A stretch of DNA of 64,000 bases from JACQGZ01 sp036004665 (GCA_036004665.1 DASYRG010000080.1:1-64000), one strand, 5' to 3'; counted from the first letter of the stretch, positions 1 through 10,435 are shown. Numbers and translations are program-made. The notes: a model not told the origin generated them from the sequence alone.

Positions 1-510
1 TCCATCTTCACGGAGCGGGGATACCTGAACGCCGCGCTCGGCGCGGCCGGCGTGACGGCGCAGCCGATCACCTTTCTCACCTTTGAGCACCCCTCCTGGC
101 TCGTCGGGGCCATCGTGGTCACCGAGGTCTGGCGGGCCACAGCGATCGTCATGTTGATCCTGCTGTCGGGGCTGCAGCTGATTCCCAAGGACTACCATGA
201 GACCGCCGGAGTCTTCGGGGCGGGACGGCTGCGGACGCTCTGGCACGTCACCCTGCCGCTGCTGCGTCCGAGTCTGCAGACGGCGCTGATCATCCGGACC
301 ATTCTGGCCTTCCAGCTCTTCGCCACGGTCGTCACCCTGGCCGGGCGCCAGGTCCCGGTGCTGGCCGGGGAAGCCTACTTCTGGTACACGCTCTACCGCA
401 ACCCCAACGTCGCCAGCGCCTACGCCGCCATGATCCTGGTGCTCTCCGCCGGGATCACTGTCATCTACATGCGCGTCCTGCGGCAAAAGGAAGTGGAGAT
501 GACGGCGTGA
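1..510 (+). CDS. Sugar ABC transporter permease, MalF/UgpA type (5' end outside window)
   Basis: The reading frame is open from base 1, so the start lies upstream. The visible 169 codons hold the C-terminal half of a binding-protein-dependent permease. Several hydrophobic membrane spans are present, together with the cytoplasmic EAA loop that docks on the ATPase (around DYHETAGVFGAGRLRTLWHV, then LPLLRPSLQ). The stop overlaps the next permease start by 4 bases (GTGA), and an ATPase follows, so this is one subunit of a carbohydrate importer (CUT1-like). The substrate cannot be read from this fragment. The downstream glycosidase suggests an alpha-glucoside or mannosylglycerate-type compatible solute, which is inference. 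Confidence 0.9.
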   Translation, partial: SIFTERGYLNAALGAAGVTAQPITFLTFEHPSWLVGAIVVTEVWRATAIVMLILLSGLQLIPKDYHETAGVFGAGRLRTLWHVTLPLLRPSLQTALIIRTILAFQLFATVVTLAGRQVPVLAGEAYFWYTLYRNPNVASAYAAMILVLSAGITVIYMRVLRQKEVEMTA

Positions 511-1316
511 CGCTGCGCCGCCTCGGCACCTACAGCGTGGTCCTCGTCATCAGCGCGTGGGTAATGCTGCCGCTGCTCTTAATCACGCTGGCGGCCTTCA
601 GCCCGCAGGAGACACTCTACGCGTGGCCGCGGCGGATCGTCCCGGAGCACTTCACGGCGCAGACCATCCTCTTCTTCGTCCGCTCCGCCGGCGTGCTGCA
701 GTCGCTGTGGAACAGCGTGCAGGTCGCGGTGCTCACCATCGTCGTAGCGTTCCTCATCGCCGCTCCGGCGGGCTACGCCCTGGCCCGGTACCGCTTCCGC
801 GGCCGTGACGCGGTCTCGCTGGCGATCCTGGCGACGAAGATGTTCCCGGCGACGGTGCTCTCCATCCCCCTGGCCGTGGCGTTCATCCGCTGGAATCTCT
901 ATGACCGCTTGCTGGGGGTGGCCATCGTGCACGCCACCTTGTCCATCCCCTTCATCACCGTGATCGTCAGCAGCGTCTTCGTCGCGATCTCCTACGAGCT
1001 GGAGGAGGCGGCGATGACGCTGGGCAGCAGCCGGCTCCAGGCCTTCCTCCGGGTGACGATGCCGATGGCCCTTCCCGGACTGGCGGCAGCGGCCATCTTT
1101 ACCTTCGTGCTGTCCTGGAACGAGGTGTTTGCGGCGACCATCCTCACCCTGAACAACCGCACGCTGCCGGCGCTGATCATCAACTCCGTCATCGCCGCGG
1201 GCGCGCCGCTGCACTACCGCTTTGCCGGGGGGTTCTTCATGATCCTCCCCGCGCTGATCATCATCTTCCTGATCCGCCGCTACCTGCTCACGCTCTGGGG
1301 CGTGACGGTGCGGTAG
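507..1316 (+). CDS. Sugar ABC transporter permease, MalG/UgpE type
   Basis: A 269-residue inner-membrane permease, the normal length for the MalG family, with about six membrane spans. The EAA loop is clear around residues 160-185 (YELEEAAMTLGSSRLQAF, then RVTMPMALPG). It starts with GTG inside the stop of the preceding permease, so translation is coupled and the two would form a heterodimeric channel. The ATPase gene follows after 21 bases. No substrate-binding protein lies downstream, so it is probably upstream of the window. A maltose-like or other CUT1 sugar substrate is a family-level guess only. Confidence 0.93.
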   Translation: MTLRRLGTYSVVLVISAWVMLPLLLITLAAFSPQETLYAWPRRIVPEHFTAQTILFFVRSAGVLQSLWNSVQVAVLTIVVAFLIAAPAGYALARYRFRGRDAVSLAILATKMFPATVLSIPLAVAFIRWNLYDRLLGVAIVHATLSIPFITVIVSSVFVAISYELEEAAMTLGSSRLQAFLRVTMPMALPGLAAAAIFTFVLSWNEVFAATILTLNNRTLPALIINSVIAAGAPLHYRFAGGFFMILPALIIIFLIRRYLLTLWGVTVR

Positions 1317-1337
1317 CACGCCTCCGGAGGGATCGCC

Positions 1338-2426
<1,089 letters not shown>

Positions 2427-2440
2427 CGGAGGCGGACGCG

Positions 2441-3760
2441 GTGTCCGGCACTGATCTGCCGCCGCGGGAGGAGGGCCGCCTGGCGGCGGAGGCGGAACGG
2501 GTCCTCCGCGCCAACGACGTCGGCGAGTACACCAAGCCGAGTCCCCGCCTCTACCCCCACCAGTGGAATTGGGACAGCGCCTTCATCGCCCTCGGCTGGG
2601 CGCACCTGGACTGGCCGCGGGCGACGCGTGAAGTCGCCTCCCTCCTCCGCGGGCAGTGGACCGACGGGATGCTCCCGCACATCATCTACAATCCCGACGT
2701 CGTCGACTACGCGCCCGGTCCCGAATGGTGGCCGGACGTCCCGGTGCGGCAGCGCGGGATCCGCACCAGCGGCATCTCCCAGCCGCCTGTCCTGCCGACG
2801 GCGGTCCACCTGGTGGGGGTGCTCCAACCGGATGCGGCTGCGCGGCTGGCCTGGTGGGCTGAGATCTACGAGGCGCTGGTCGAGTCGGTGCTGTACTTCT
2901 CGCGCCACCGCACGACCGCCCACTTGCCGCTGATCGTGGTCGTCCACCCCTGGGAGAGCGGGGCGGACAACAGCCCGCGCTGGGACTTCGTCACCGGACG
3001 GGGCTTCGCGCCCTCACGCCCGTACCGGCGCGTGGACACGACCATTGTCCAACCATCGGCGCGCCCCACCACGCGCGACTACGACCTCTACATGTATCTC
3101 GTCGAACTGATCGCGACCCACCACTATGATCTGCGGGCCTACCTCGGGCTGACGCCGTTCGCCGTCTACGACGCCTTCTTCAACGCCGCCTGGTACCGCG
3201 CCGCCCTGGACCTGAACCGCATGGCCGCGGCGCTGGGGCGCCCTCCGGCAGTGGCCGCGGGCGAGCTGGACGCGTTTCGGGACGCCTATCATCGCACCCT
3301 GTGGAACGAGGAGGCCCGCCTCTTCCTGGACTTCGACCTGCGCGGAGAACGGCAGATCCCCTCCCGTACCTGGGCGGGATTGGGAGCGATCTACGGCGGG
3401 CTCGTGGATGCGGCGCAGGCGGCTGCGATGACACAGTCTTATCGGTCACGCAGCCGCGGGTACCGGCAGCTCCCCTCGACGCTGCCGGAGGACCCCGGCT
3501 TCGACACCGCCCGCTACTGGCGCGGACCGGTCTGGGTCAACGTCAACTGGCTGATCGCGCGGGGCCTCGAGGAGCTCGGGCTGAGCGAGGCCGCGGCCGC
3601 CCTCGGCGGCGCCACTCTCGATCTCGTGCACAGAGGGGGGTGGCACGAGTACTTTCACGCACAGACCGGCGCGGCCGTGGGTGGGGGAGACTTCTCCTGG
3701 ACGGCGGCGCTGGTGTTGGATCTGCTCCACCGCCCCATCGTTACGGGCTCGGCGGGCTGA
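2441..3760 (+). CDS. GH63/MGH1-like glycoside hydrolase
   Basis: A 439-residue cytoplasmic protein with the (alpha/alpha)6-barrel signatures of the mannosylglycerate hydrolase-like/GH63 group. These are HQWNWDSAFIALGWAHLDW near the N-terminus, then TDGMLPHIIYNP, YWRGPVWVNVNWL around residue 360, and a C-terminal GGGDFSWTAALVLDLL. Family members hydrolyse alpha-linked glycosides such as glucosylglycerate, mannosylglycerate or trehalose-like compounds. No signal peptide is seen. The gene follows the sugar ABC ATPase directly, so it probably cleaves the imported solute. The GTG start is chosen by proximity to the previous stop. The exact substrate is unknown. Confidence 0.82.
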   Translation: MSGTDLPPREEGRLAAEAERVLRANDVGEYTKPSPRLYPHQWNWDSAFIALGWAHLDWPRATREVASLLRGQWTDGMLPHIIYNPDVVDYAPGPEWWPDVPVRQRGIRTSGISQPPVLPTAVHLVGVLQPDAAARLAWWAEIYEALVESVLYFSRHRTTAHLPLIVVVHPWESGADNSPRWDFVTGRGFAPSRPYRRVDTTIVQPSARPTTRDYDLYMYLVELIATHHYDLRAYLGLTPFAVYDAFFNAAWYRAALDLNRMAAALGRPPAVAAGELDAFRDAYHRTLWNEEARLFLDFDLRGERQIPSRTWAGLGAIYGGLVDAAQAAAMTQSYRSRSRGYRQLPSTLPEDPGFDTARYWRGPVWVNVNWLIARGLEELGLSEAAAALGGATLDLVHRGGWHEYFHAQTGAAVGGGDFSWTAALVLDLLHRPIVTGSAG

Positions 3761-4035
3761 GGCTTGTACTCCTCGAAGGGGAGGCGGCGGGGAGCGGAGA
3801 GGACGAGGGCAACACTCACGACGACTGCGCTTACGAGAGAGAGAAGCCGGGGCGAGAGGACAGCAGCGCCGGCGCTGCGCCGCTGGAGTTAGGCCGGGTC
3901 ACTCCCGAAGGAGTACCTCCTCCCATCTTCAGCCCGCTTGCGCCGGCAACCGTACGGTACACGCACGGTCATAGGGGGTCAATCCGGAAAATGCGTTCGC
4001 ACGCTGTGGACGATGTGGACAGAGGGGACCGGCGC

Positions 4036-5823
4036 TCACAGCAGACGGTCCACGGCTAACGCGCCGAAGAGGAGCGCCAGGTAGATCACCGAGTAGCCGA
4101 AGAGATGCATGGCGCCTCGGGCCTGTGACCGTCCGAGCGCAAAGGCCAGGTAGAGGAAGACTCCACCCAGGACCGCGGCGGACACGAGGTAGAAACCTCC
4201 GGCCCCTGCGATCGGCGCCAGGAGCAACGAGACTACCACGAGGGCAACCGAGTACCACGCGATCTGCCGCCGGGTCTCTCCCTCCCCCGCGACGATCGGC
4301 AGCATGGGGATGCCCGCGGCAGCGTAGTCGGCTCGACGGTACAGCGCCAGAGCCCAGAAGTGCGGGGGAGTCCAGAGGAAGATGATGGCAAACAGCATCA
4401 GGGCCGGGAGCGCGACCCCCCCCGTCACCGCCGCCCACCCCACCAGCGGGGGTACGGCGCCCGCCGCCCCGCCGATGACGATGTTCTGCGGGGTGGTCCG
4501 TTTCAGCCAGATCGTGTAGATGAAAACGTAGAACAGGATGCCCGCCAGGGCGAGCGCCGCGGCGAGCCAGTTCACCAGCGGCCCGAGCACGGCGACCGAG
4601 AGGGCGGCCAGCAACAGTCCAAAGCCCAGGGCCCGCTTGGGGGAGATCCGTCCGCCCGGCACCGGACGCCGGCGTGTGCGGGCCATCATCGCGTCGACAT
4701 CTCGATCCCAATACATGTTGATGGCGTTGGCCGCCCCCGCCGCCAGCGCACCGCCCAGCATCGTGTAACCCAGCAGCGCGAGGGGGAATCCTCCCCCGGC
4801 GGCTACGACCATCGTGGTCGCGGTCGTGGCCAGCAGCAGCAGGGTGATCCGCGGTTTCGTCAGCGCCAGGTAGTCTCGCCCCACCGCCCGCCACCCGGAG
4901 GTGACAGGCGCCATGGGTTTCGCGGGCACTGGAGCCGGCGAGGTCGGCATGCCAACACCGCGGGCGACCGCCGCCGCGAGGACGAGCGTGCCGAAGAGCG
5001 CTGAGGCGGTGAGGAGGTGAAGCACAGTGACCGGCCGCGCGAGCTCCGTCGCGACGTTCAAGACTCCCAGGCCGATCTGGAGGAGCACCAGGACTCCGGA
5101 GCCCACCGTCAGCCAGCGGAGAAGCCCGCCGGCTTTCCTCGCGCGCAGAAGCACCGCTGCGACCGACGCGGCCACGACGAGGGCCCCGGCGCGGTGGAGG
5201 TAATGGATCAGCACAAGTCCGCCCTCGGGAGGAAGCAGGCTCCCGCGGCAGAGGGGAAGGTCGGGACAGGCCAACCCGGCGCCGCTCCCGCTCACGTAGC
5301 CGCCCAGGACGATCTGACCGAAGGTCGCGAGTGCGGCGAAAGCAGTTAGCGTGCCAAGCCGAGGCTGAGGGCCCGAGGGAGTCGGCCATGCATACGCGCG
5401 CGCGGCGGCCAGGTGGAGCAACAGGAGACTGGCGAGAAAGGTCATCGCGGTCCCCAGGTGCGCCGCGACGAGGGCGGGCGTGAGCGTCGTGCGGACCGTG
5501 AGCCCTCCCAACAGGACCTGGGCCACCAGCAGGAGCAGCGCCGCCATCGTCAGGCGGACGATCGCGACGTCGCGCCGATGATGGCGCCAGACGCGCACGG
5601 CCAGGAGGATCATCAGGATCCCGACGAGGGAGGCGACGAGCCGGTGACTGTACTCAATCAGGATGAGACCCTCCAGCGGTGGGACGAGGCGGCCGTGGCA
5701 CAGCGGCCAGTCCGGACAGGCCAGCCCGGCCCCGGTCGCACGCACCACGCCGCCGAGCCCGATCAGGCCGACGGTCGCCCCAATGGTGAGGAAGATGAGT
5801 CTGCGCAGCGAGGATGTCGACAT
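4036..5823 (-). CDS. Fused heme A synthase / heme O synthase (CtaA-CtaB)
   Basis: A 595-residue polytopic membrane protein joining two consecutive heme-modifying enzymes. The N-terminal half is CtaA/COX15-like, with paired CPDWPLCHG and CPDLPLCRG cysteine loops after GAGLA, and conserved histidines in EYSHR and HYLHR. The C-terminal half, from about residue 300, is a UbiA-type protoheme IX farnesyltransferase (CtaB), with NAINMYWDRDVDAMM and YTIWLKRTTPQN. Together they would convert heme B to heme O and then heme A for an aa3-type oxidase. The ATG at MSTSSLRRL is chosen because upstream codons read as non-hydrophobic, low-complexity sequence. Such fusions are known from Thermus-like bacteria. 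No oxidase subunits are nearby. Confidence 0.9.
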   Translation of the reverse strand: MSTSSLRRLIFLTIGATVGLIGLGGVVRATGAGLACPDWPLCHGRLVPPLEGLILIEYSHRLVASLVGILMILLAVRVWRHHRRDVAIVRLTMAALLLLVAQVLLGGLTVRTTLTPALVAAHLGTAMTFLASLLLLHLAAARAYAWPTPSGPQPRLGTLTAFAALATFGQIVLGGYVSGSGAGLACPDLPLCRGSLLPPEGGLVLIHYLHRAGALVVAASVAAVLLRARKAGGLLRWLTVGSGVLVLLQIGLGVLNVATELARPVTVLHLLTASALFGTLVLAAAVARGVGMPTSPAPVPAKPMAPVTSGWRAVGRDYLALTKPRITLLLLATTATTMVVAAGGGFPLALLGYTMLGGALAAGAANAINMYWDRDVDAMMARTRRRPVPGGRISPKRALGFGLLLAALSVAVLGPLVNWLAAALALAGILFYVFIYTIWLKRTTPQNIVIGGAAGAVPPLVGWAAVTGGVALPALMLFAIIFLWTPPHFWALALYRRADYAAAGIPMLPIVAGEGETRRQIAWYSVALVVVSLLLAPIAGAGGFYLVSAAVLGGVFLYLAFALGRSQARGAMHLFGYSVIYLALLFGALAVDRLL

Positions 5824-5957
5824 CACGTCAGAGTACGAAGTGATTCGACGGACCGGTGGAGGCCCGCCTGCCTGCGCTGAGACGCCCGCGCGCTCAGAGG
5901 CGCCGACGCGGCTGAGCAGCATTCGAGCGAGCATCGCCGCAGCCACGCTGATGGAAT

Positions 5958-5985
5958 TTGCGCCCTTGGGACGGGTAGGTACACT
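5958..5985 (+). promoter_or_regulatory. Candidate sigma70-type promoter for the gnd operon
   Basis: TTGCGC (5958-5963), a 16-base spacer and TACACT (5980-5985) lie about 50 bases before the gnd GTG, in the 211-base divergent gap between ctaA-ctaB and gnd. The -35 box matches only three consensus positions. Position and strand fit, but this is a motif guess. Confidence 0.35.
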
Positions 5986-6034
5986 ATGGATGCGTGCGGC
6001 GGCGGTCGCCTGCCGGCTGCGGAGGTGACGGACG

Positions 6035-6931
6035 GTGGAACTCGGGATGGTCGGGTTGGGCCGGATGGGGTTGAACATGACCCGCCGCCTCGTGCGCGGC
6101 GGGCACCGCGTCGTGGCCTGGAACCGCAGCCCCGCGCCGGTCGCGGAGGTCGAGCGCGACGGGGCGATCGGCGCCCATACGCTCGTCGATCTCGTCGAGC
6201 GGCTGACCCCGCCGCGGGCCGTCTGGTTGATGCTGCCCGCAGGCAGGGTGACGACGCAGTTCATCGAGGAGGTAGCACCGCTGCTGGCGCCGGGCGACAC
6301 CATCGTCGACGGCGGCAACGCCAACTTCCGCGACTCCCAGCGGCGCGCCGACGACCTGACCGCCCGCGGATTCCACTTCCTCGACGCCGGCGTGAGCGGC
6401 GGCATCTGGGGACTGCAGGTAGGGTTCTGCCTGATGCTCGGCGGCGAAGAGCCTGCCTACCGCCGCCTCGAACCGCTCCTGCGCACCCTCGCACCGGAGA
6501 ACGGCTACATGCTGGCGGGACCGCACGGCGCCGGGCACTTCGTGAAGATGGTGCACAACGCCATTGAGTACGGGATGATGCAGTCCATCGGGGAGGGGTT
6601 TGAACTGTTGCAGGCCTCCGGCTTTCCCCTGGACCTTCCCGGGATCGCGGAACTGTGGAACCACGGCAGCGTCGTGCGTTCCTGGTTGATGGAACTCGCC
6701 CAGCGCGCCCTCGCCGCCGATCCGCGCCTCGAGTCGATTCGAGGCTACGTGGAGGATTCCGGGGAAGGGCGCTGGGCCGTGCAGGAATCGATTGAGCGGG
6801 CGGTGCCGATGCCGGTGATCACGCTGTCACTGCTGAACCGGTTTCGTTCCCGCCAGGAAGATTCGTTCTCCGCGCGCATGCTGGCCGCGCTGCGCAACCA
6901 GTTCGGCGGCCACGCCATCCGCGAGGTCTGA
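6035..6931 (+). CDS. gnd: 6-phosphogluconate dehydrogenase, decarboxylating (short type)
   Basis: A 298-residue enzyme of the oxidative pentose phosphate pathway, oxidising 6-phosphogluconate to ribulose 5-phosphate with CO2 release. The N-terminal Rossmann motif is GLGRMGLNMTRRL. The substrate-binding signature is in LDAGVSGGIWGLQVG, and HGAGHFVKMVHNAIEYGMM carries the catalytic lysine and the HNxxE segment. The length fits the short GndA/YqeC class rather than the 470-residue class. The GTG start follows GGAGGTGACGG. The gene heads an operon with zwf (8-base gap), opcA and pgl, completing the oxidative branch. Confidence 0.95.
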   Translation: MELGMVGLGRMGLNMTRRLVRGGHRVVAWNRSPAPVAEVERDGAIGAHTLVDLVERLTPPRAVWLMLPAGRVTTQFIEEVAPLLAPGDTIVDGGNANFRDSQRRADDLTARGFHFLDAGVSGGIWGLQVGFCLMLGGEEPAYRRLEPLLRTLAPENGYMLAGPHGAGHFVKMVHNAIEYGMMQSIGEGFELLQASGFPLDLPGIAELWNHGSVVRSWLMELAQRALAADPRLESIRGYVEDSGEGRWAVQESIERAVPMPVITLSLLNRFRSRQEDSFSARMLAALRNQFGGHAIREV

Positions 6932-6939
6932 GTGGCCGG

Positions 6940-8499
6940 ATGGAGACCCTCCTCAGCGAACGGCTGCGCGAAGGGCTTCGCCTGCGCCGTCAGCCCTCAC
7001 CCTGCGCGGTCGTCATCTTCGGCGGCACGGGCGACCTGGCCCGTCGGCGCTTGATCCCCGACCTCTACAATCTGGCGCGCAAGGGGCTGCTGCCGGCGGC
7101 CTTTGCCGTCGTGGCCTTCGCGCGGCGGCCCTTCTCCGACGAGGCCTTTCGCGAACAGGTCCGCCGGGCCGTGGAGGAGAGCCCGGAGGTGCCCTTCGAC
7201 GCCGCGGTGTGGGAGAACTTCGCCGGGCGGATCACCTACGTGCAGAGCGACTACGACGACCTGACCGGCTACGACCGCCTGGGCAAGCTCCTCAGCGACC
7301 TGGACGGGCGGATGGGGCTGGGCGGCAACCGCCTCTTCTACCTGGCGACTCCTCCCAGCGTCTACCACGACATCATCAACCAGCTGTCTGCCTCCCGCCT
7401 GGTCGGACGCGCGCGCCAGGCGCGCGACGCCGGCCCCGCTGACGGGTGGGCGCGCATCGTCATCGAGAAACCCTTTGGCTCGGACCTCCAGACCGCCCGC
7501 GACCTCAACTGGAGGGTCGGCGAGGTCTTCGACGAGACGCAGGTCTTCCGCATCGACCACTACCTCGGCAAGGAAACCGTCCAGAACCTGATGATCTTCC
7601 GCTTCGGCAATACGATCTTCGAGCCGATCTGGACGCGCCAGTACGTCGACCACGTGCAGATTACGGTGGCCGAGTCCGGCGGCATCGCCGGGCGGGGCGG
7701 CTACTACGAGGAAGCGGGCGTCGTCCGCGACATGCTGCAGAACCATCTGCTGCAGTTGCTCACGCTCGTGGCGATGGAACCGCCGGCGGCGATCGAGGCC
7801 GATGCGGTGCGCGACGAGAAGGTAAAGATCCTGCACGCGATCCGGCCGTCTGACCCGGAGGAGGTGGAGCACACGGTCGTGCGCGGCCAGTACGGACCGG
7901 GGGCCATCGACGGGCGGGCGGTGCCGGGCTACCGGCAGGAGGAGCGGGTCGACCCCGCCTCCGTTACCCCCACCTACGTCGCGGCTCGATTTGAAATCGA
8001 GAACTGGCGGTGGGCGGGCGTGCCGTTCTACCTGCGTACGGGCAAGCGGCTGCCCAAACGGGTGACCGAACTCGCCATCCACTTCACCGTGCCGCCGCTG
8101 CAGCTCTTCCGCCAGGCCGGCATCGACGAGATGGAGCCGAACGTGCTCACCCTCAACATCCAGCCGGACGAAGGCATCACGCTGCGCTTCGCCGCCAAAG
8201 TACCGGGCCAGGCGACGCGGATTCGCGGCGTGAACATGGACTTCAACTACGGCACCTCCTTCGGCGTGGAGGAGCCGACCGCGTACGAGCGGCTGCTGCT
8301 CGACGCCATGGTCGGCGACCGCACGCTGTTCGCCCGCCGCGACGAGGTGGAACTGTCCTGGGCGCTGGTCATGCCGATCCTGGAGGCCTGGGAGGAGGTC
8401 CGCCCGCCGGACTTCCCCAACTACGAGGCCGGAACGTGGGGGCCGGAGGCGGCCAAAGCCCTGATCGAGAGAGACGGACGCCACTGGCGCAGGTTGTGA
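6940..8499 (+). CDS. zwf: Glucose-6-phosphate dehydrogenase
   Basis: A 519-residue enzyme oxidising glucose 6-phosphate to 6-phosphogluconolactone. It has the nucleotide fingerprint FGGTGDLARRRLIPDLYNL near residue 24, EKPFGSDLQTA, and the active-site segment RIDHYLGKETVQNL with its catalytic histidine. The rest of the C-terminal domain is colinear with the family and slightly longer than the 490-residue enterobacterial form. The ATG start lies 8 bases after gnd. The stop overlaps the opcA start by 4 bases (GTGA), so the enzyme and its partner are coupled. Confidence 0.97.
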   Translation: METLLSERLREGLRLRRQPSPCAVVIFGGTGDLARRRLIPDLYNLARKGLLPAAFAVVAFARRPFSDEAFREQVRRAVEESPEVPFDAAVWENFAGRITYVQSDYDDLTGYDRLGKLLSDLDGRMGLGGNRLFYLATPPSVYHDIINQLSASRLVGRARQARDAGPADGWARIVIEKPFGSDLQTARDLNWRVGEVFDETQVFRIDHYLGKETVQNLMIFRFGNTIFEPIWTRQYVDHVQITVAESGGIAGRGGYYEEAGVVRDMLQNHLLQLLTLVAMEPPAAIEADAVRDEKVKILHAIRPSDPEEVEHTVVRGQYGPGAIDGRAVPGYRQEERVDPASVTPTYVAARFEIENWRWAGVPFYLRTGKRLPKRVTELAIHFTVPPLQLFRQAGIDEMEPNVLTLNIQPDEGITLRFAAKVPGQATRIRGVNMDFNYGTSFGVEEPTAYERLLLDAMVGDRTLFARRDEVELSWALVMPILEAWEEVRPPDFPNYEAGTWGPEAAKALIERDGRHWRRL

Positions 8500-9638
8500 G
8501 CACGGCGCCTGGGCCCCCGGCCCTCCAGCCGCTCATCGAGACGCCCCGTCGAGTCGACGTGGCCGCGGTAGAACGGGAACTGGCGGACCTCTGGCGCTTC
8601 GCCGCGGAGCAATCGGGGATCGAAGGCATCGTCCTCACGCGGGCCCGCACCCTGACGCTGGTGGCGTACGCCGCCGACCCGCAGAACGCCGCCGCTCTGA
8701 GCGAGGTGGTGCTGCAGACCAGCCAGCGCCATCCGGCGCGCTCGATCCTGCTTGTGGCCGATGAGGAGGAGCGCGGCCTGGCCGCCGAGGTGACGGCATC
8801 CTGCCGCACCCTGCGGCGCTCCCATAAGCAGATCTGCAGCGAGCAGATCGTCGTGCGCGTCGCCCCTGCCGAACGGGACCACTTCCCCAGCGTCGTCCGC
8901 AACCTGGTGCTGCCCGACATGCCGGTCGTGCTCTACTGGCCGGCACCCGACCGCGCCGATCCATTCGTCGACGACCTCCGCGACGTGGCGGACCGGTTGA
9001 TCATCGACAGCGCGGCCTTCCCGGACGGGGGCGGTCCGCCGGAGGCCGCTGCCCTGCTGACCTCCGGTGAGCGCGCGCCGCTCGGCGACCTGACCTGGGG
9101 CCGCCTGGCCCTGTGGCGCGGCCTCACGGCACAGTTCTTTGGCCCGCCGCACGCCGACGCGGTGGAACGCATCAGGAAGGTCCGCATCGCCCACGCCGCC
9201 TCGACGCGGGTGCAGGCCCTCTTGTACGCGGGATGGTTGACGGCGCGACTGCGCTGGACGGTCGCCCAACCCTTTCGCCCGGGCCCCGGTCCGTGGAGGG
9301 CGACCCTCACCGACCAGCGCGCCCACCCCATCGCCCTGTCGCTGCATCCCGACTCGCGCGCGCGCCACGCTGCCGGGGCGCTGCTCTCGACGATGATCAT
9401 GGCCGAGGCGGGGGCCGAAGGCGAAGAGGAGACGACTTTCTCGATCCTGCGCAACGACGAGGCCGGCGCTGTCATCGCCGCGGGCGAAGGGGGCCACAGT
9501 CCGGCCACGCGCCAGGCGCTTCCGCTGGAGGGGCAGGATGAAGCCTCTCTCCTCGCCCTGGAGATGGACCTCCTCGGCCGGGATCGGATCTACGAAGGAG
9601 CCGTGCGCGCCGCGGCCGCCCTCACCGGCGCGGCGTGA
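8496..9638 (+). CDS. opcA: OpcA, glucose-6-phosphate dehydrogenase assembly/allosteric protein
   Basis: A 380-residue OpcA-family protein, known in cyanobacteria and actinobacteria to assemble or redox-activate Zwf. Recognisable features are VAAVERELADLWRFAAE near the N-terminus, the central VVRNLVLPDMPVVLYWPA, and a C-terminal region with LTARLRWTV. I set the start at the GTG overlapping the zwf stop (GTGA). The open frame extends further upstream, but there it is only an antiframe of zwf. The position between zwf and pgl is the conserved arrangement. No redox cysteine pair is obvious; the only clear cysteines are in ASCRTLRRSHKQICSE. Confidence 0.93.
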   Translation: MSTAPGPPALQPLIETPRRVDVAAVERELADLWRFAAEQSGIEGIVLTRARTLTLVAYAADPQNAAALSEVVLQTSQRHPARSILLVADEEERGLAAEVTASCRTLRRSHKQICSEQIVVRVAPAERDHFPSVVRNLVLPDMPVVLYWPAPDRADPFVDDLRDVADRLIIDSAAFPDGGGPPEAAALLTSGERAPLGDLTWGRLALWRGLTAQFFGPPHADAVERIRKVRIAHAASTRVQALLYAGWLTARLRWTVAQPFRPGPGPWRATLTDQRAHPIALSLHPDSRARHAAGALLSTMIMAEAGAEGEEETTFSILRNDEAGAVIAAGEGGHSPATRQALPLEGQDEASLLALEMDLLGRDRIYEGAVRAAAALTGAA

Positions 9639-10384
9639 GGCGCGCGGCCCCCCGGGTCCGCGTCTACCCGACATCGCAGGCGCTCGCGACCGGCGCCGCC
9701 CGGACGCTCGTCCGCCGGGCCGCTTCCGCCGTGTCCGCCCGCGGCCGCTTCACCCTCGCCCTCTCCGGAGGCCTGACTCCCGATGAGCTGTACCAGGCGC
9801 TCCTCGCGAGGGGGCCCGAGGCGCTTCCCTACGACCAGATGGAGCTCTTTTGGAGCGATGAACGCGCCGTCCCTCCGTCACACCCTGCGAGCAACTACCG
9901 CCTGGCCTGGGAGCGCTGGCTGGCCCGCGCGCCGGTGCGAGCGCGCGCCGTGCATCGCATCCGCGGAGAGGCGAGACCGCTGCAGCGAGAAGCGCGCCGG
10001 TATGCGCGGCTCCTGGTCCGCCGCCTCGGCGTTCCCCCGCGCATCGATCTCATCCTGCTGGGGATCGGATTGGACGGACACACCGCGTCTCTCTTCCCCC
10101 GGTCGACCGCCCTGCGCTCGGAGGCGCTGGTGGACGTGAGTCTCTCGCCGCTCCCCCCGCGCCAGCGGATCACGATGACGCTTCCCCTCATTCGATCCGC
10201 CCGGGCGGTCCTGCTTCTGGCGGGAGGCGCGGCGAAAGCCGGTCCGGTCGCCAGGGCGCTGCTCGATCCTCCCTCCGACGTCGGCCCCGCCTCATTGGTG
10301 CGCGGGGCGGGCGTGATCTGGCTGCTCGACGCGCCGGCCGCGGCACTCCTCCCGAGAGCCCTGCGCTCCTCCCATCGCCCGTAG
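9635..10384 (+). CDS. pgl: 6-phosphogluconolactonase (DevB/SOL family)
   Basis: A 249-residue enzyme hydrolysing 6-phosphogluconolactone, the step between Zwf and Gnd. Family motifs are LALSGGLTPDELYQAL (sugar-phosphate-binding loop), LFWSDERAVPPSHPASNYR and ILLGIGLDGHTASLFP, all in the usual order. The GTG start overlaps the opcA stop by 4 bases. The ribulose-phosphate-producing branch is complete within this operon. The last visible member is pgl; the CAP protein begins 51 bases further on. Confidence 0.95.
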   Translation: MRRAAPRVRVYPTSQALATGAARTLVRRAASAVSARGRFTLALSGGLTPDELYQALLARGPEALPYDQMELFWSDERAVPPSHPASNYRLAWERWLARAPVRARAVHRIRGEARPLQREARRYARLLVRRLGVPPRIDLILLGIGLDGHTASLFPRSTALRSEALVDVSLSPLPPRQRITMTLPLIRSARAVLLLAGGAAKAGPVARALLDPPSDVGPASLVRGAGVIWLLDAPAAALLPRALRSSHRP

Positions 10385-10435
10385 CGACTAGAAGACCTAC
10401 CGCCGGGGCATGGGGTCCCCTGGAGGGGATCTCAG

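Noticed and set aside
3761..4035. Possible gene in the gap between the glycosidase and ctaA-ctaB
   Set aside because: Open frames here are Arg-rich and start inside neighbouring genes; only short palindromes such as AGCGCCGGCGCT are seen, nothing functional.
3929..5389. Long minus-strand ORF overlapping the CtaA-CtaB gene
   Set aside because: Another frame of the same strand without hydrophobic spans or motifs; the fusion gene explains the region.
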